Positions 33,452 to 42,881 of a stretch of DNA of 64,000 nt are shown here, piece after piece. The position numbers and the translations under genes are program-made. The notes below the pieces were generated by a model. That model was not told the DNA's origin. It did not search any database and saw only the letters and a list, made by a program, of their open reading frames with translations. Within the stretch, counting starts at the first letter, position 1; every line of letters starts with the position of its first letter. Origin of the DNA: WHSW01 sp963842795. GTDB lineage: Bacteria; Actinomycetota; Thermoleophilia; Solirubrobacterales; 70-9. Where the stretch lies: positions 62,001 to 126,000 of the forward strand of contig CAWJHV010000040.1 in assembly GCA_963842795.1 (NCBI GenBank). Reading direction: 5' to 3'.

Positions 33452-33850
33452 TCAGTCCAGGATCTTGCGCAGGTCGAAGGCGCGGATGCCCTCCGGGCCC
33501 TCGTCGGTGCAGTCGAAGAACCGGGGGTTGACGCAGGAGTAGCCGGCGCCCGCGCCCTCGTAGGCGGGTTCGACGCGGAACTGACACTGCGGCAGCGGAT
33601 CGCCCGTCATCTTGATCCCGCCGAAGCCGCCCGCGGCCTCGGCGAGCTCGAACATGTCGACGTCGATCTCGGCGCGGAAGACCTTGCGCAGGCAGCCCAT
33701 GAACTGCGCGCCGGTGAACTGGTCCTCGTAGCTGTAGAGGAAGCGGCAGCCGAGCTCGATGCAACCGCGGGGCTCGATCAGCTTGTCGCAGAAGGCGCGG
33801 CAGCGGCGGCACTCGCTCGCCTGCGTTCCCGATCGCTGGACAGTTGCCAC
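33452..33850 (-). CDS. Cysteine-rich protein of unknown function
   Basis: This 132-residue protein has no signal peptide or membrane helix. It is rich in cysteine: CRRCRAFC near residue 14, GCIELGCRF near 30, a single Cys in MGCLRKVF, and three more in the C-terminal half (QCQFRV, YSCVNPRFFDC). The CxxCxxxC start could bind metal. The C-terminal segment 'VNPRFFDCTDEGPEGIRAFDLRKILD' ends sharply. I do not recognise the family. It is encoded 47 bases downstream of dnaE on the same strand. Confidence 0.6.
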   Translation of the reverse strand: MATVQRSGTQASECRRCRAFCDKLIEPRGCIELGCRFLYSYEDQFTGAQFMGCLRKVFRAEIDVDMFELAEAAGGFGGIKMTGDPLPQCQFRVEPAYEGAGAGYSCVNPRFFDCTDEGPEGIRAFDLRKILD

Positions 33851-33897
33851 GGCTGAAGTCTAGGCGAGCCGGGAGCGCCGAGACGGGCAAGGACGGG

Positions 33898-36800
33898 TCA
33901 TGCTGCGAGGGCGGCCGGACCCAACAGCTGATCCAGTTCGGCCCGCAGCGCCGGCGACGGCGTCACCCGGTAATCGGTGCCGAAGCGCAACCGCCGCACG
34001 CCCTCGCGGGTGCGCATCTCGAGCAGCACCTCGTTCTCGCCCGGGAAGTCGCCGAAGACCGCCTTCAGGTCGTCGATCAGCCCGGCGCCGAAGGCCCCGG
34101 CGTCGACGCGGAGCAGCAGCGGCTCGGCGGCCTGCGCGAGCTTCGCCCGGGCCGCGGCGAGCTCGCCGGCCCCGGGCTCGAACTGCTCGGCCTCTTGGAC
34201 CACGAGGCTGAGCTTGCCGCCCTCGCCCTTGTCGACCCGGCCGCGGACGACGACCACGCGGTCGACCTCGAGCCCCTCGGCGACCTCGGAGGCCGCGTCG
34301 CGGACGAAGAGCTCCAACCGCCCCTCGAGGTCGTCGAGCGCGGCGAACATCACGTACCCGCCGCGGCGGGTGCGGACCTTCTTCGCCTCGGCGACGATCC
34401 CGCCGACGGTCACCCAGGCCCCGTCGGCGAGCGACCCGACCGTCGCCAGCGGGCGCTCGACCCGCGCCCGCAGCGCGTCGCGGACGTCGGCCAGCGGGTG
34501 CGCGGAGACGAACGTCCCCAGCGTCTCCTTCTCCAGCCGCAGCAGCTCGCGCTGGTCGAACTCCTCGCCGATCACGGGCCGGTGCGCCGGGGCGGCGAGC
34601 CCCGACGACGACTGCTCGGCATCGCCCGGCCCTCCGAGGTCGAAGATCGAGCCCTGCCCGCGGCGCGAGTCCTCCTGGGCCTGCTGGCCCGCCGACTGGG
34701 CGTGCGCCAGCACCTCGAGCATCGCCCGCCGCGGCGCCTTGGTCGAGTCCAGCGCCCCGCACTTGACCAGGCACTCGATCGCGCGCTTGTTCACGGCCCG
34801 CGCGTCGACCCGCTCGCAGAAGTCCCAGATCGACCCGAACGGGCCGCCGGACTCGCGCGCGGCGATGATCGTCTCGACCGCGGCGTGGCCGACGTTCTTG
34901 ACCGCGTCGAGACCGAACCGGATCGAGTTGCCGCTGACGACGAAGCCGTGGTCGGAGGAGTTGACGTCGGGCGGCAGCACCTCGATCTCCATCTCGGCGC
35001 ACTTGTTGACGAAGAACGGCACCTTGTCCTTGGTCGACATCACCGAGGAAATGACCGCCGCCATGTACTCGGCCGGGTAGTTGGCCTTGAGGTAGGCGGT
35101 GCGGTAGGAGATCAGCGCGTAGCAGGCCGCGTGGGACTTGTTGAACGAGTAGTCGGCGGCGGCGGTCATCAGCGACCACAGGTCCTTGGCCACCGCGGGC
35201 GCCGTGCCCGAGGAAGCGCAGCCGTCGATGAACTTGCCCTCCATCGTCGCCATCAGGTCGCGCTTCTTCTTGCCGACCGCCTTGCGGAGGTCGTCCGCCT
35301 CGGCCGGCGTGAAGCCGCCGAGCTGCTTGGAGATCTCCATCAGCTGCTCCTGGTAGATGCAGCAGCCGTAGGTCTCCTCGGTGATCGGGCGCAGGCGCGG
35401 GTCCTGGTAGGTGACCGAAGCGGGGTTGCGCTTGCCGCGCGCGTAGTCGGGGATGAACCGCATGGCCCCGGGCCGGTACAGGGCGCCGATCGCGACGATG
35501 TCGTTGAACTCGGTCGGGCGGATCTGCTTCAGCGCCTCGCGCATGCCCTCCGACTCGAGTTGGAAGACCCCGACCGAGTCGCCGCGGGAGAGCATCTCGA
35601 AGGTCTTGGCGTCGTCGAGCGGGATCGCCTCCATCTCGACCTCGTCGCCGCGCGAGCGGCGGATGATCTCGACCGCGTCCTCGATCACGTCGAGGTTGCG
35701 CAGCCCGAGGAAGTCCATCTTCAGCAGGCCGATCTCCTCGATCGGCCCCATCGAGTACTGGGTGACGATCTTGTACTGGCGCGCGGGCTTGCCGTTGGCC
35801 CCCTGGGCGGCGGGCGCCCCGCGGTCCTCGGCCAGCTGCAGGGGCACGATCTCGTCCAGCGGCCTGTCGGCGATCACCACCGCGGCGGCGTGGATCGAGT
35901 TGTTGCGGACGATCCCCTCCAGTCCCCTGGCGACCTCGACGATCTTGCGCACGTCGCCGTCGGAGTCGTAGGCGCGCTTCAAGTCCTGGCCCGGCTTCAG
36001 GCAGTCGTCGAAGCTGGGGCTGCGGCCCATGATCGGATCGGGAATCAGCTTCGCCGCCCGGTCTCCGGTGGCGTAGTCGTAGCCGAGCACCCGCGCGGCA
36101 TCGCGGGTCGCCGCCCGCGGCGCCATCTTGCCGAAGGTGATGATCTGGGCCACCGACTCGCGCCCGTACTTCTCCTGCACGTAGCGGATCACGCGCTCGC
36201 GCCCGCGGACAGAGAAGTCGATGTCGATGTCGGGCATCGACTTGCGCGCCGGGTTGAGGAAGCGCTCGAAGAGCAGGTCGTTGGCGAGCGGATCGAGGTC
36301 GGTGATGTTGAGCGCGTAGGCGACGATCGAGCCCGCCGCCGACCCGCGCCCGGGGCCGACCGCGATCCCGTTCTGCTTCGCGAAGTTGACGAAGTCCCAG
36401 ACGATCAGGAAATAGGACTCGAACCCCATCTCGCCGATCACCCCGAGCTCGAAGTCGAGGCGCTCGACCGCGGCGGCGGGGGGCGGGTCGCCGTAGCGGC
36501 GGGCCAGCCCCTCGCGCGCCAGCCGGTGGAGCATCGCCCGCGGCTGCTCGCCGTCGGGGGTCGGGAACCGCGGCAGCAGCAGCTTGCCGAGCTCGAGCTC
36601 GACCTGGCAGCGCTCGGCAACTTCGAGCGTCGTCGGGACCGCCTCCGGCCAGGCGGCGAACGATTCCTCCATCTCGGCGGCGCTCTTGAGAAAGAACTCG
36701 TTCGTGTCGAAGGTCAGCTTCGGTTGCTCGAGCGTCGACTTGGTCTGCACGCAGAGCAGCGCGGCGTGGTTGTCGTAGTCCTCGCGCCGCTGGTAGTGGA

Positions 36801-37413
36801 CGTCCGCCGTAGCCACCAGCGGCCGGCCGAGCTCGCGGGCGTAGCGGACGATGCCCTCGTTGGCCTTCGCCTGCTCGGGAATCCCGTTCTCCTGGACCTC
36901 GAAGTAGACGTCCTCGGCGCCGAACACGCCGACGAGCTCGTCGAGGTGGGCGCGCGCGTCGGCCGGGCGCTCCTCGACCAGCCGGCGGCAGAAGCGGGAC
37001 TGGAGGCAGCCGGTGAGCGCGATCACGCCCTCGGAGTGGCGGTCGAGCAGCTCCATGTCGACGTTCGCCCGACCGCGGGAGAAGCCCTCGAGGAAGCCGG
37101 CGGAGGTGAGCTTGACCAGGTTGCGGAAGCCGCGGTCGTCGGCCGCGATGAGGGTCAGGTGGTTGCGCTCGACCCGGCCCTCGGCCTTGCGGTCGTCGAC
37201 CAGATAGGCCTCGAGCCCGAGGATCGGCTTGATCCCGTGCGCCCGACAGGCCTTGTAGTGCTCGACCGCGCCGTTCATCACCCCGTGGTCGGTGAGCGCC
37301 AGCGCGGGCATGCCGAGCTCGGCCGCCCGCGCCGCCATCGCATCGATCTTGCACGCACCGTCGAGCAGCGAGTACTCGCTGTGGACGTGCAGGTGGGCAA
37401 CGCTCCCGCTCAC
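33898..37413 (-). CDS. dnaE: DNA polymerase III alpha subunit
   Basis: This replicative polymerase of 1171 residues is the usual length for DnaE1. The PHP domain is N-terminal (HLHVHSEYSLLDGACKI, LALTDHGVMNGAVEHY, GLEAYLVDD). The C-family polymerase core has the catalytic aspartates in PDIDIDFS near residue 394 and the adjacent GPGRGSAAGSIVAYAL. HAAAVVIAD, the fingers/beta-binding region, and a C-terminal OB domain (WVTVGGIVAEAKKVRTRRGGYVMFAALDDLEGRLELFV) are all present. It begins just before the divergent sixA gene. An antisense frame almost as long exists but is a high-GC shadow. Confidence 0.97.
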   Translation of the reverse strand: MSGSVAHLHVHSEYSLLDGACKIDAMAARAAELGMPALALTDHGVMNGAVEHYKACRAHGIKPILGLEAYLVDDRKAEGRVERNHLTLIAADDRGFRNLVKLTSAGFLEGFSRGRANVDMELLDRHSEGVIALTGCLQSRFCRRLVEERPADARAHLDELVGVFGAEDVYFEVQENGIPEQAKANEGIVRYARELGRPLVATADVHYQRREDYDNHAALLCVQTKSTLEQPKLTFDTNEFFLKSAAEMEESFAAWPEAVPTTLEVAERCQVELELGKLLLPRFPTPDGEQPRAMLHRLAREGLARRYGDPPPAAAVERLDFELGVIGEMGFESYFLIVWDFVNFAKQNGIAVGPGRGSAAGSIVAYALNITDLDPLANDLLFERFLNPARKSMPDIDIDFSVRGRERVIRYVQEKYGRESVAQIITFGKMAPRAATRDAARVLGYDYATGDRAAKLIPDPIMGRSPSFDDCLKPGQDLKRAYDSDGDVRKIVEVARGLEGIVRNNSIHAAAVVIADRPLDEIVPLQLAEDRGAPAAQGANGKPARQYKIVTQYSMGPIEEIGLLKMDFLGLRNLDVIEDAVEIIRRSRGDEVEMEAIPLDDAKTFEMLSRGDSVGVFQLESEGMREALKQIRPTEFNDIVAIGALYRPGAMRFIPDYARGKRNPASVTYQDPRLRPITEETYGCCIYQEQLMEISKQLGGFTPAEADDLRKAVGKKKRDLMATMEGKFIDGCASSGTAPAVAKDLWSLMTAAADYSFNKSHAACYALISYRTAYLKANYPAEYMAAVISSVMSTKDKVPFFVNKCAEMEIEVLPPDVNSSDHGFVVSGNSIRFGLDAVKNVGHAAVETIIAARESGGPFGSIWDFCERVDARAVNKRAIECLVKCGALDSTKAPRRAMLEVLAHAQSAGQQAQEDSRRGQGSIFDLGGPGDAEQSSSGLAAPAHRPVIGEEFDQRELLRLEKETLGTFVSAHPLADVRDALRARVERPLATVGSLADGAWVTVGGIVAEAKKVRTRRGGYVMFAALDDLEGRLELFVRDAASEVAEGLEVDRVVVVRGRVDKGEGGKLSLVVQEAEQFEPGAGELAAARAKLAQAAEPLLLRVDAGAFGAGLIDDLKAVFGDFPGENEVLLEMRTREGVRRLRFGTDYRVTPSPALRAELDQLLGPAALAA

Positions 37414-37481
37414 CTCCCGATCATCGCAACCGGGTCGGTCGCCATCGACCCCTCAACTCGCTAACTGCGACGATCCCGAGC

Positions 37482-37934
37482 GTGATCTGGTTGCTCCGCC
37501 ACGGGGATGCCGAGGACTCGAGCGCCGACGATGCCTCGCGCCGGCTGACGGCGAAGGGGGAGCGCCAGTCGCGGGCGGCGGGCGAGGCGCTGGCGGAGCT
37601 CGGAGCGCGGGTCGACACCTGCCTCACGAGCCCGAAGGTCAGGGCGCTGGAGACGGCGCAGCTGGCGTGCGAGCCGCTCGGGATCGAGCCCGAGGTCAGC
37701 GAGACGCTGCGCGGCGGCGACTTCGACGCCTCCGCGCTCGCGGCCGGCCGCGGCGACGTGCTCCTGGTCGGCCACGAGCCCGATTTCTCCCGCGCGATCC
37801 AGGCCGAGACCGGCGCCCACGCGGAGATGAAGAAGGGCGGCCTCGCGGCGATCGACGGCTCGACCCTGCTCACCCTGCTGCGCCCGGGCCAGCTGCGGCG
37901 AATCGCCGCGGGGGCCGGGCGCTCGCGGGCCTAG
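37482..37934 (+). CDS. sixA: SixA-like phosphohistidine phosphatase
   Basis: The 150-residue histidine-phosphatase-superfamily protein starts VIWLLRHGDAEDSS, with the nucleophile His7 in RHG. A second catalytic His is near residue 97 in LVGHEPDFS. The Arg pair is provided by TSPKVRALETAQL. The short length and 'RHGDAE' opening match SixA, which dephosphorylates phospho-His on HPt domains or PTS proteins, rather than phosphoglycerate mutases. Start is GTG. Divergent from dnaE (68-base gap) and followed by the two related hairpins at 37959-38056. Confidence 0.85.
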   Translation: MIWLLRHGDAEDSSADDASRRLTAKGERQSRAAGEALAELGARVDTCLTSPKVRALETAQLACEPLGIEPEVSETLRGGDFDASALAAGRGDVLLVGHEPDFSRAIQAETGAHAEMKKGGLAAIDGSTLLTLLRPGQLRRIAAGAGRSRA

Positions 37935-37958
37935 CGCTACGGGGCTTCGAGCGAACGT

Positions 37959-38056
37959 CGAGTGATGACTTGAGCACCGTATGGGGTGGTCAAGTCATCA
38001 CTCGGCCCGCAGAACCCCTCGATTGTCGACTTGAGCACAGTATTTGTGCTCAAGTC
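37959..38056. repeat. Two related intergenic palindromes sharing GACTTGAGCAC
   Basis: The first has perfect 15-bp arms CGAGTGATGACTTGA (37959-37973) and 37990-38004, with four further internal pairs after one mismatch. The second has perfect 12-bp arms GACTTGAGCACA (38028-38039) and 38045-38056 around loop GTATT. Both share GACTTGAGCAC(C/A)GTAT. They fill most of the 240-base gap between the convergent genes ending at 37934 and 38175. There is no T-run. They look like a duplicated palindromic element or paired protein-binding sites. Confidence 0.75.
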
Positions 38057-38174
38057 ACCAACGGCGACTCCGGTAACCGCCACGAGCGCCCCGACCCGCA
38101 CCCCCTCACTGCCACGCCCCGGCCAGGACCCTCAACGCACGCCACGGGGCACCACGCACCCTCACCCCACCCGC

Positions 38175-40166
38175 CTAGCCGAAGCTCTCGCCCTCCTCCT
38201 CGGTGGGGACGGCGCGCAGATGACCGAGGGTGCGCCTGGTGCGCTCGTCGGACGCCCGCAGGCGCTGGTCGGTGACGCGGAGGCGCATGAGCACGCGCTC
38301 GAGCCGCTCGAGAGCCTCGGCGACCCCGGCCTCCCGGGTGACCACGCGCGAGACCTCGCTCGCGGTCGCGACCAGCTCCGCGCGCGCCTCGGTCATCATC
38401 GCCCCGACCTCGCTCCTGATTCGGGCACCGCTCGCCCGCTCCTCGGCGCGCACGACCTCGGCCAGCCGGCGCTCGGCCGCGGCAAGCTTGTCCTCGGTGG
38501 CCTCGATCCGCTCCGCGACCCGCCGCTCGTGGCGCGCGCGCTCCTCGGCCATCCGCGCCTCCGAGCGCTCGAGCTGCTCCGTCACGCGGGCCTCGGCGCG
38601 CTCGATCGCGAGCGAGAGAGCCCGCTCGGTCGCCGCGAAGCGGTCCGCGATCGCCTCCTCGGCGACCCGGGCGCGCTCGGCGAGCTCGGCCTCTGAGCCG
38701 GCGACCAGCTCGCGCAGCGCCTCGACCTCGCGCCGGGCGCGGTCGACCATCTCCGCCGTGCGCTCGTCGATCCGCCGCTCGGCCGCCCTGATGCGGCGCT
38801 CGCGCTCCTCGCGCGCCAGGCGCAGCTCCTGGCGCCGCGCCCGGCGCGAGAGCGTCCGCTCGGCGTGCTCCGTGATCGCCTCCCGGGCCTCGCTGCTCGC
38901 GCGCTCGGCGGCGGATCCGACCTCCGCCGCGGCGCTCTGCGCCGCCGACCTGGCCGCCTCCCCGATCGCCGCCTGGCCTTGATCGCGGAGCCCGGCGAGC
39001 TCACCCTCGGCGCGCAGGAACTCGGCCTCGAGCGCCGCGCGAACCGCGGTCTCACCGCGTTCGCCGAGCTCGGTCGCGAGGCGGCCGGAGAGGTCCTCGG
39101 CCCGTTCGGCGAGCGCGCGCTCGAGCTCCTCGGAGCGGGTTGCGAGCCGTCGCTCGAGCTCCTCGCCGACCGTTCGGGCCTGCGAGCCGAGGCGCTCGGA
39201 GAGCGCGCCTGTCGCCTCGCCGATGCGCGCCCGGAGCTCGGACTCGAACGTCCGCCGCAGGTCCTCGCGCAGCTCGGTTGCCAGCGCTCCGAGGCGCGCG
39301 CCGAGCTCCTCGGAGGCCTCGGCCGTCCGCCGCCGCGAGTCGGCCTCGAGGTGCTCGACCGCCTCGGCCAGGCGATCCTCGACCGCCGCACCCAGCCGCT
39401 TGCGCGCCTTGCGGACGCGCTTTGCCACGTCGTCGCGAAGCTCGTCGCGGATTGACGCGATCGCCGCCTTGCGCCGCCGGCGCAGGTCTCGCCGCTCGGC
39501 CTTGATCCGCGACCGCAGCTGCCGCAGGCCGGCCCCGAGCTCGGCTTCGAGCTGCTCGCGGGTGGCGGACGTGGCCGCCCGCGAGTGCTCGCCGATCTCG
39601 GCCTCGGCGCTCGCGATCCGCCGCTCGAGCTCGGCGGCGAGCTCCCGGCGGCGCTCCGCCGCCTGCTCGTCAAGCGCGGCCACCGACCCGCGCACCGAGG
39701 CGGTGATCGACTCGCCAAGCTCCGCCCGCGACGCCTCGAGCTCGGCCCGCAGCGATTCGGCGGCGGCGGCGAACCGCTCGTCGAGGCGGCGCTCGGCCCG
39801 CTCGTGGGCCAGGCCGATCGCCACGTCGACCCGCTGCGCGAACAGCTCGTTGTCGGCCCCGAGCGCGCCGCGGCTCGCCGTGAGCTGGGCGGCGATCGTG
39901 CCGCGCAGCTCGGTCACCTCCTCGGCCAGCGTTCCGCTCAGCGCCCGAGCGAGCTCGGCTGCGTCGCCTCGCAACCGCTCGGCCTCGCGCTCGACGTGCT
40001 CGAGCGCGACCTGCTCGGCGCCCGCGACCATCCGCCGCGAGATCTGCTCCAGCTCGCGCTCGAGGCGCCGGGCCTCGCGGCCGAGCTCGCCGCTGAGCCG
40101 GCGGCGCGCCCGTTCGGCCGCGCTGGGCTCGGCCGGCTCCCGCCCTCTGTCCTCTCCTCCGATCAC
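38175..40166 (-). CDS. Large Ala/Glu/Arg-rich coiled-coil protein
   Basis: The 663-residue protein is almost entirely Ala, Glu, Arg, Leu and Ser in heptad patterns, without signal peptide or membrane helix. It should form a long intracellular coiled coil. Segments such as RRLDERFAAAAESLRAELEASRAELGE, and the charged (K/R)AERRDLRRRRKAA near the middle, show repeated helical blocks. The C-terminus ends RAVPTEEEGESFG. A cytoskeletal or scaffold role, as for actinobacterial polarity proteins, is possible but not shown. GTG start with a weak ribosome site. It is convergent with sixA and divergent from the ligase-like gene at 40230. Confidence 0.75.
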   Translation of the reverse strand: MIGGEDRGREPAEPSAAERARRRLSGELGREARRLERELEQISRRMVAGAEQVALEHVEREAERLRGDAAELARALSGTLAEEVTELRGTIAAQLTASRGALGADNELFAQRVDVAIGLAHERAERRLDERFAAAAESLRAELEASRAELGESITASVRGSVAALDEQAAERRRELAAELERRIASAEAEIGEHSRAATSATREQLEAELGAGLRQLRSRIKAERRDLRRRRKAAIASIRDELRDDVAKRVRKARKRLGAAVEDRLAEAVEHLEADSRRRTAEASEELGARLGALATELREDLRRTFESELRARIGEATGALSERLGSQARTVGEELERRLATRSEELERALAERAEDLSGRLATELGERGETAVRAALEAEFLRAEGELAGLRDQGQAAIGEAARSAAQSAAAEVGSAAERASSEAREAITEHAERTLSRRARRQELRLAREERERRIRAAERRIDERTAEMVDRARREVEALRELVAGSEAELAERARVAEEAIADRFAATERALSLAIERAEARVTEQLERSEARMAEERARHERRVAERIEATEDKLAAAERRLAEVVRAEERASGARIRSEVGAMMTEARAELVATASEVSRVVTREAGVAEALERLERVLMRLRVTDQRLRASDERTRRTLGHLRAVPTEEEGESFG

Positions 40167-40229
40167 GGGAACCCCAAAATAACCGGCCCGGCGCAGGTTC
40201 GCGGCACCCGTCCGCGGGAGTGGATTACC

Positions 40230-42269
40230 GTGCGGGCGATGGCCGAGGCCGGAAAGCCGGACGCGGGCCCGACGGCCGACGGCGAAGAGCGGCGACCGAG
40301 GCCCGGGCCGGCCGCGCTGATCGCCCTCGGCCTGCTCTCCGGGATCTGGGCCTGGTGGGCGTGGCAGGACGGCGCCTACTTCCCCGTCGTCGTGCTCCCG
40401 GGCACGATCGTCCTCTGCCTCGGGGCCGCACTGCTGGTCGGCTTCGCCCCGTGGCGGCTCCGGCTCACGCTCTCGCCCGCGGTGTTCGTCGCGCTGGTCG
40501 CGCTGGTCGCGCTCGCCGCGTGGGCGGCGCTCTCCGCGTTCTGGAGCCCGGCGCCCGACATCGCCGTCGGCGACGGCCAGCGAATCGCGGTGTACGCGCT
40601 CGCCTTCGGGCTCGGGGTAGGGCTCTGCAATCTGCTCGGGCCGAGGATGAAGCTCTCGCTGGTGCCGTTCGCCTTCGCCGCCGCCTTCGCCGGCGTTGCG
40701 ACGATCATCGCCCTATCCGGCGGCGACCGGCCCCTCGAGCTGCTCGAGGTTGACGGGACGCTCGACTACCCGCTGGGCTACCGCAACGCAAACGCCGCCT
40801 TCTTCGCGGTTGCGCTCTTCCCGGCGCTCGGCCTCGCCTCGGATCGCGAGCTCGACTGGCGCCTGCGCGGAGCGGCGCTCGGCACCGCGACCCTGTGCCT
40901 CGACCTCTTCCTGCTCTCCCAGAGCCGCGCCTCGATCCCGGCGATGTTCGTCGCCCTGGTCGTCTACACGCTCGCCTCCCCGCACCGCGTCCGCGCGCTC
41001 AGCTGGCTCGTGCTCGCCGCGCTGCCCGCGGTCGGCATCCTTCCCGCGCTGACCGCGCTCTACGACGCCGCCGGCGACGGCGGCGACCGGCTCACCGGGG
41101 TCGTCGACGAGATGCACCGGGCGGCCGGGGTGACCGCGATCACGGCGGTGATCGGGGTTGTCCTGGGCGCGTTCGCGGCCCGCTTCGAGCGCCGGCTGCC
41201 GGGAATCGGCAGCACAACCGCCCGCGGCAACAAGGTCATCAGCCGGACGATGATCGCGCTCGCCGCCGTCGCCGCGATCGGCTTCGTGGTCGCCGTCGGC
41301 AACCCCGCGCAATGGGCGTCCGACCGCTACGACGAGTTCCGCGACAGCGGGAGCCCCGACCTCTCCGCGAACTCGAGCCGCTTCGTCCTCGATCTCGGCT
41401 CGAACCGCTACGACGCCTGGCGAGTCGCGCTCAGCGACGTCGGCGACCAGCCACTGGGCGGGGACGGGGCCGGTGGCTATCAGTACTCGTATCTGCGCAA
41501 GCGCGACGCGCCGACACAGAACCTGCGCGACGCGCACAGCGTCGAGATGGAGCTCCTCTCGGAGCTCGGGATCGTCGGCCTGGCGCTCTTCATCATCGCC
41601 GTGGTCGCGGCGGTGCTCGGGGTCCTGCGGGCGAGGAGGCTCGGGCCCTCGGCCGCGGCGCTGGCTGCGATCGCGCTGGCCAGCACCGGCTACTGGCTCG
41701 TCCACACGTCGGTCGACTGGTTTTGGCCGTATCCCGCGATCACCGCGCCGATCCTGGCGCTGCTGGGCTGCGCCTGCGCGCCGGCGGTGCGCACCCAGCG
41801 GCGGCAGCCCGGCCCCCCCTTGGCTCGCATCGGCGTCGTCGCCGCGCTCGCCCTCCTCGCCCTGAGCGCGGTGCCGCCGTTCCTCTCCCAGCGCTACGTC
41901 GACGACGCGTACGCCGGCTGGCGCACCGACCTCGACCGCGCCTACGACGACCTCGACCGCGCCCGGTCGCTGAACCGGCTCAGCGACCTGCCGCTGCTCG
42001 CCGAGGGGTCGATCGCCAAGGCCGCGGGCGACCGGACGCGCGCCCTGGCGGCCTTCCGTGAGGCGGCCGAGAAGCGGCCCGAGGAGTGGGCGACCCACTA
42101 TCTGCTGGCGGAGCTGCTCGCGCGCAGCGATCCGAGCCAGGCGCGCGAGCAGATCCGGACCGCGCTCGAGCTCAACCCGCTCGCGTTCAACGTCCGCGCG
42201 CTCGCCCGCAGCCTCGGCGTCGACCCGAAGAGCGCGACGGCGGCCGCGGCCCCGGGCTCGAGCGGGTAG
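40230..42269 (+). CDS. O-antigen-ligase-like membrane protein with C-terminal TPR region
   Basis: The 679-residue protein has about a dozen transmembrane helices. A large outer loop (about 375-460) contains NSSRFVLDLGSNRYDAWRVALSD, PLGGDGAGGYQYSY and DAHSVEMELLSELGIVGL, the arginine/histidine-bearing loop pattern of the Wzy/WaaL O-antigen ligase superfamily. The last 130 residues are soluble helices (LARSLNRLSDLPLLAEGSIAKAAGD, AAFREAAEKRPEEWATHYLLAELL) like tetratricopeptide repeats. It should join lipid-linked glycan to an acceptor or polymerise it. GTG at 40230 follows GGGAG at good spacing; an ATG at 40239 is an alternative. Confidence 0.82.
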   Translation: MRAMAEAGKPDAGPTADGEERRPRPGPAALIALGLLSGIWAWWAWQDGAYFPVVVLPGTIVLCLGAALLVGFAPWRLRLTLSPAVFVALVALVALAAWAALSAFWSPAPDIAVGDGQRIAVYALAFGLGVGLCNLLGPRMKLSLVPFAFAAAFAGVATIIALSGGDRPLELLEVDGTLDYPLGYRNANAAFFAVALFPALGLASDRELDWRLRGAALGTATLCLDLFLLSQSRASIPAMFVALVVYTLASPHRVRALSWLVLAALPAVGILPALTALYDAAGDGGDRLTGVVDEMHRAAGVTAITAVIGVVLGAFAARFERRLPGIGSTTARGNKVISRTMIALAAVAAIGFVVAVGNPAQWASDRYDEFRDSGSPDLSANSSRFVLDLGSNRYDAWRVALSDVGDQPLGGDGAGGYQYSYLRKRDAPTQNLRDAHSVEMELLSELGIVGLALFIIAVVAAVLGVLRARRLGPSAAALAAIALASTGYWLVHTSVDWFWPYPAITAPILALLGCACAPAVRTQRRQPGPPLARIGVVAALALLALSAVPPFLSQRYVDDAYAGWRTDLDRAYDDLDRARSLNRLSDLPLLAEGSIAKAAGDRTRALAAFREAAEKRPEEWATHYLLAELLARSDPSQAREQIRTALELNPLAFNVRALARSLGVDPKSATAAAAPGSSG

Positions 42270-42278
42270 CGGTCGGCC

Positions 42279-42881
42279 TCAGCCCGAGCCGATCAGCCCG
42301 CGCTGGAGCGAGAGCGCGACCGCCTGGGCGCGGGTGCGCGCGCCGAGCTTCGCCTTCGCGTTGCGGACGTGCGTCTGCACGGTCGCCGGGGAGAGCTCGA
42401 GCCTGGCCGCGATCTGGCCGTCGGTCGCCCCGTCGGCGAGCAGCTCGAGCACCTCGCGCTCGCGAGCGGTCGGCTCGCGCACGGCGCGGAGTCCGATCCG
42501 CCGCCCGCCCGCCTCGCTGGCGGGGGTGCCGCCGCCCGGATCGAGCGTCACCAGGTGTCGCGAGGGCAGGATCCCGGCGGTCACCCGCGCGTGCACCTCG
42601 ACCACGGTCGCCGGCGCCTCGAGCGCGAACGGGCCCGCGTCCCCGGCCCCGGCGCGCAGGCCGGGCCAGGCGGCGGCGAACCGCTCCTCCGAGTCGGGCT
42701 CGAACAGCCGCGCGATCAGGTGCCCGACCAGGGCGGAGCGAGCGACGCCGAGCAGCCGGCAGGCGCCGAGGCTCGCTTCGATGCAGACGCCGTCGTCGTC
42801 CGCGACCAGGACGGCCTGCGGGCTGCCCGCGATTCGATGGGTCTCCTCGGGGAGCGGGGAGGCGACGGTCGCCTCAGGCAC
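42279..42881 (-). CDS. PAS-LuxR transcriptional regulator
   Basis: The 200-residue regulator has a PAS-like sensor (about 15-115: QAVLVADDDGVCIEASLGACRLLGV, HLIARLFEPDSEERF) and a LuxR-type HTH (about 135-197: LTAREREVLELLADGATDGQIAARLEL and TVQTHVRNAKAKLGARTR). No transmembrane segment or receiver is present, so it probably senses a ligand or redox state inside the cell. The GTG start overlaps the stop of the sugar transferase by eight bases, making it the last gene of the operon that begins with the LPFTG protein at 44723. It converges on the ligase-like gene. Confidence 0.88.
   Translation of the reverse strand: MPEATVASPLPEETHRIAGSPQAVLVADDDGVCIEASLGACRLLGVARSALVGHLIARLFEPDSEERFAAAWPGLRAGAGDAGPFALEAPATVVEVHARVTAGILPSRHLVTLDPGGGTPASEAGGRRIGLRAVREPTAREREVLELLADGATDGQIAARLELSPATVQTHVRNAKAKLGARTRAQAVALSLQRGLIGSG

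Noticed and set aside
33844..37464. Open frame of about 1200 codons on the strand opposite dnaE
   Set aside because: It mirrors dnaE codon positions, has low-complexity Arg/Asp/Leu composition and no recognisable domain; a typical shadow of a high-GC gene.
37959..38056. HspR HAIR operator pair
   Set aside because: Half-sites resemble CTTGAG/CTCAAG, but the spacing is 4-5 bp longer than the known element and no heat-shock gene is adjacent.
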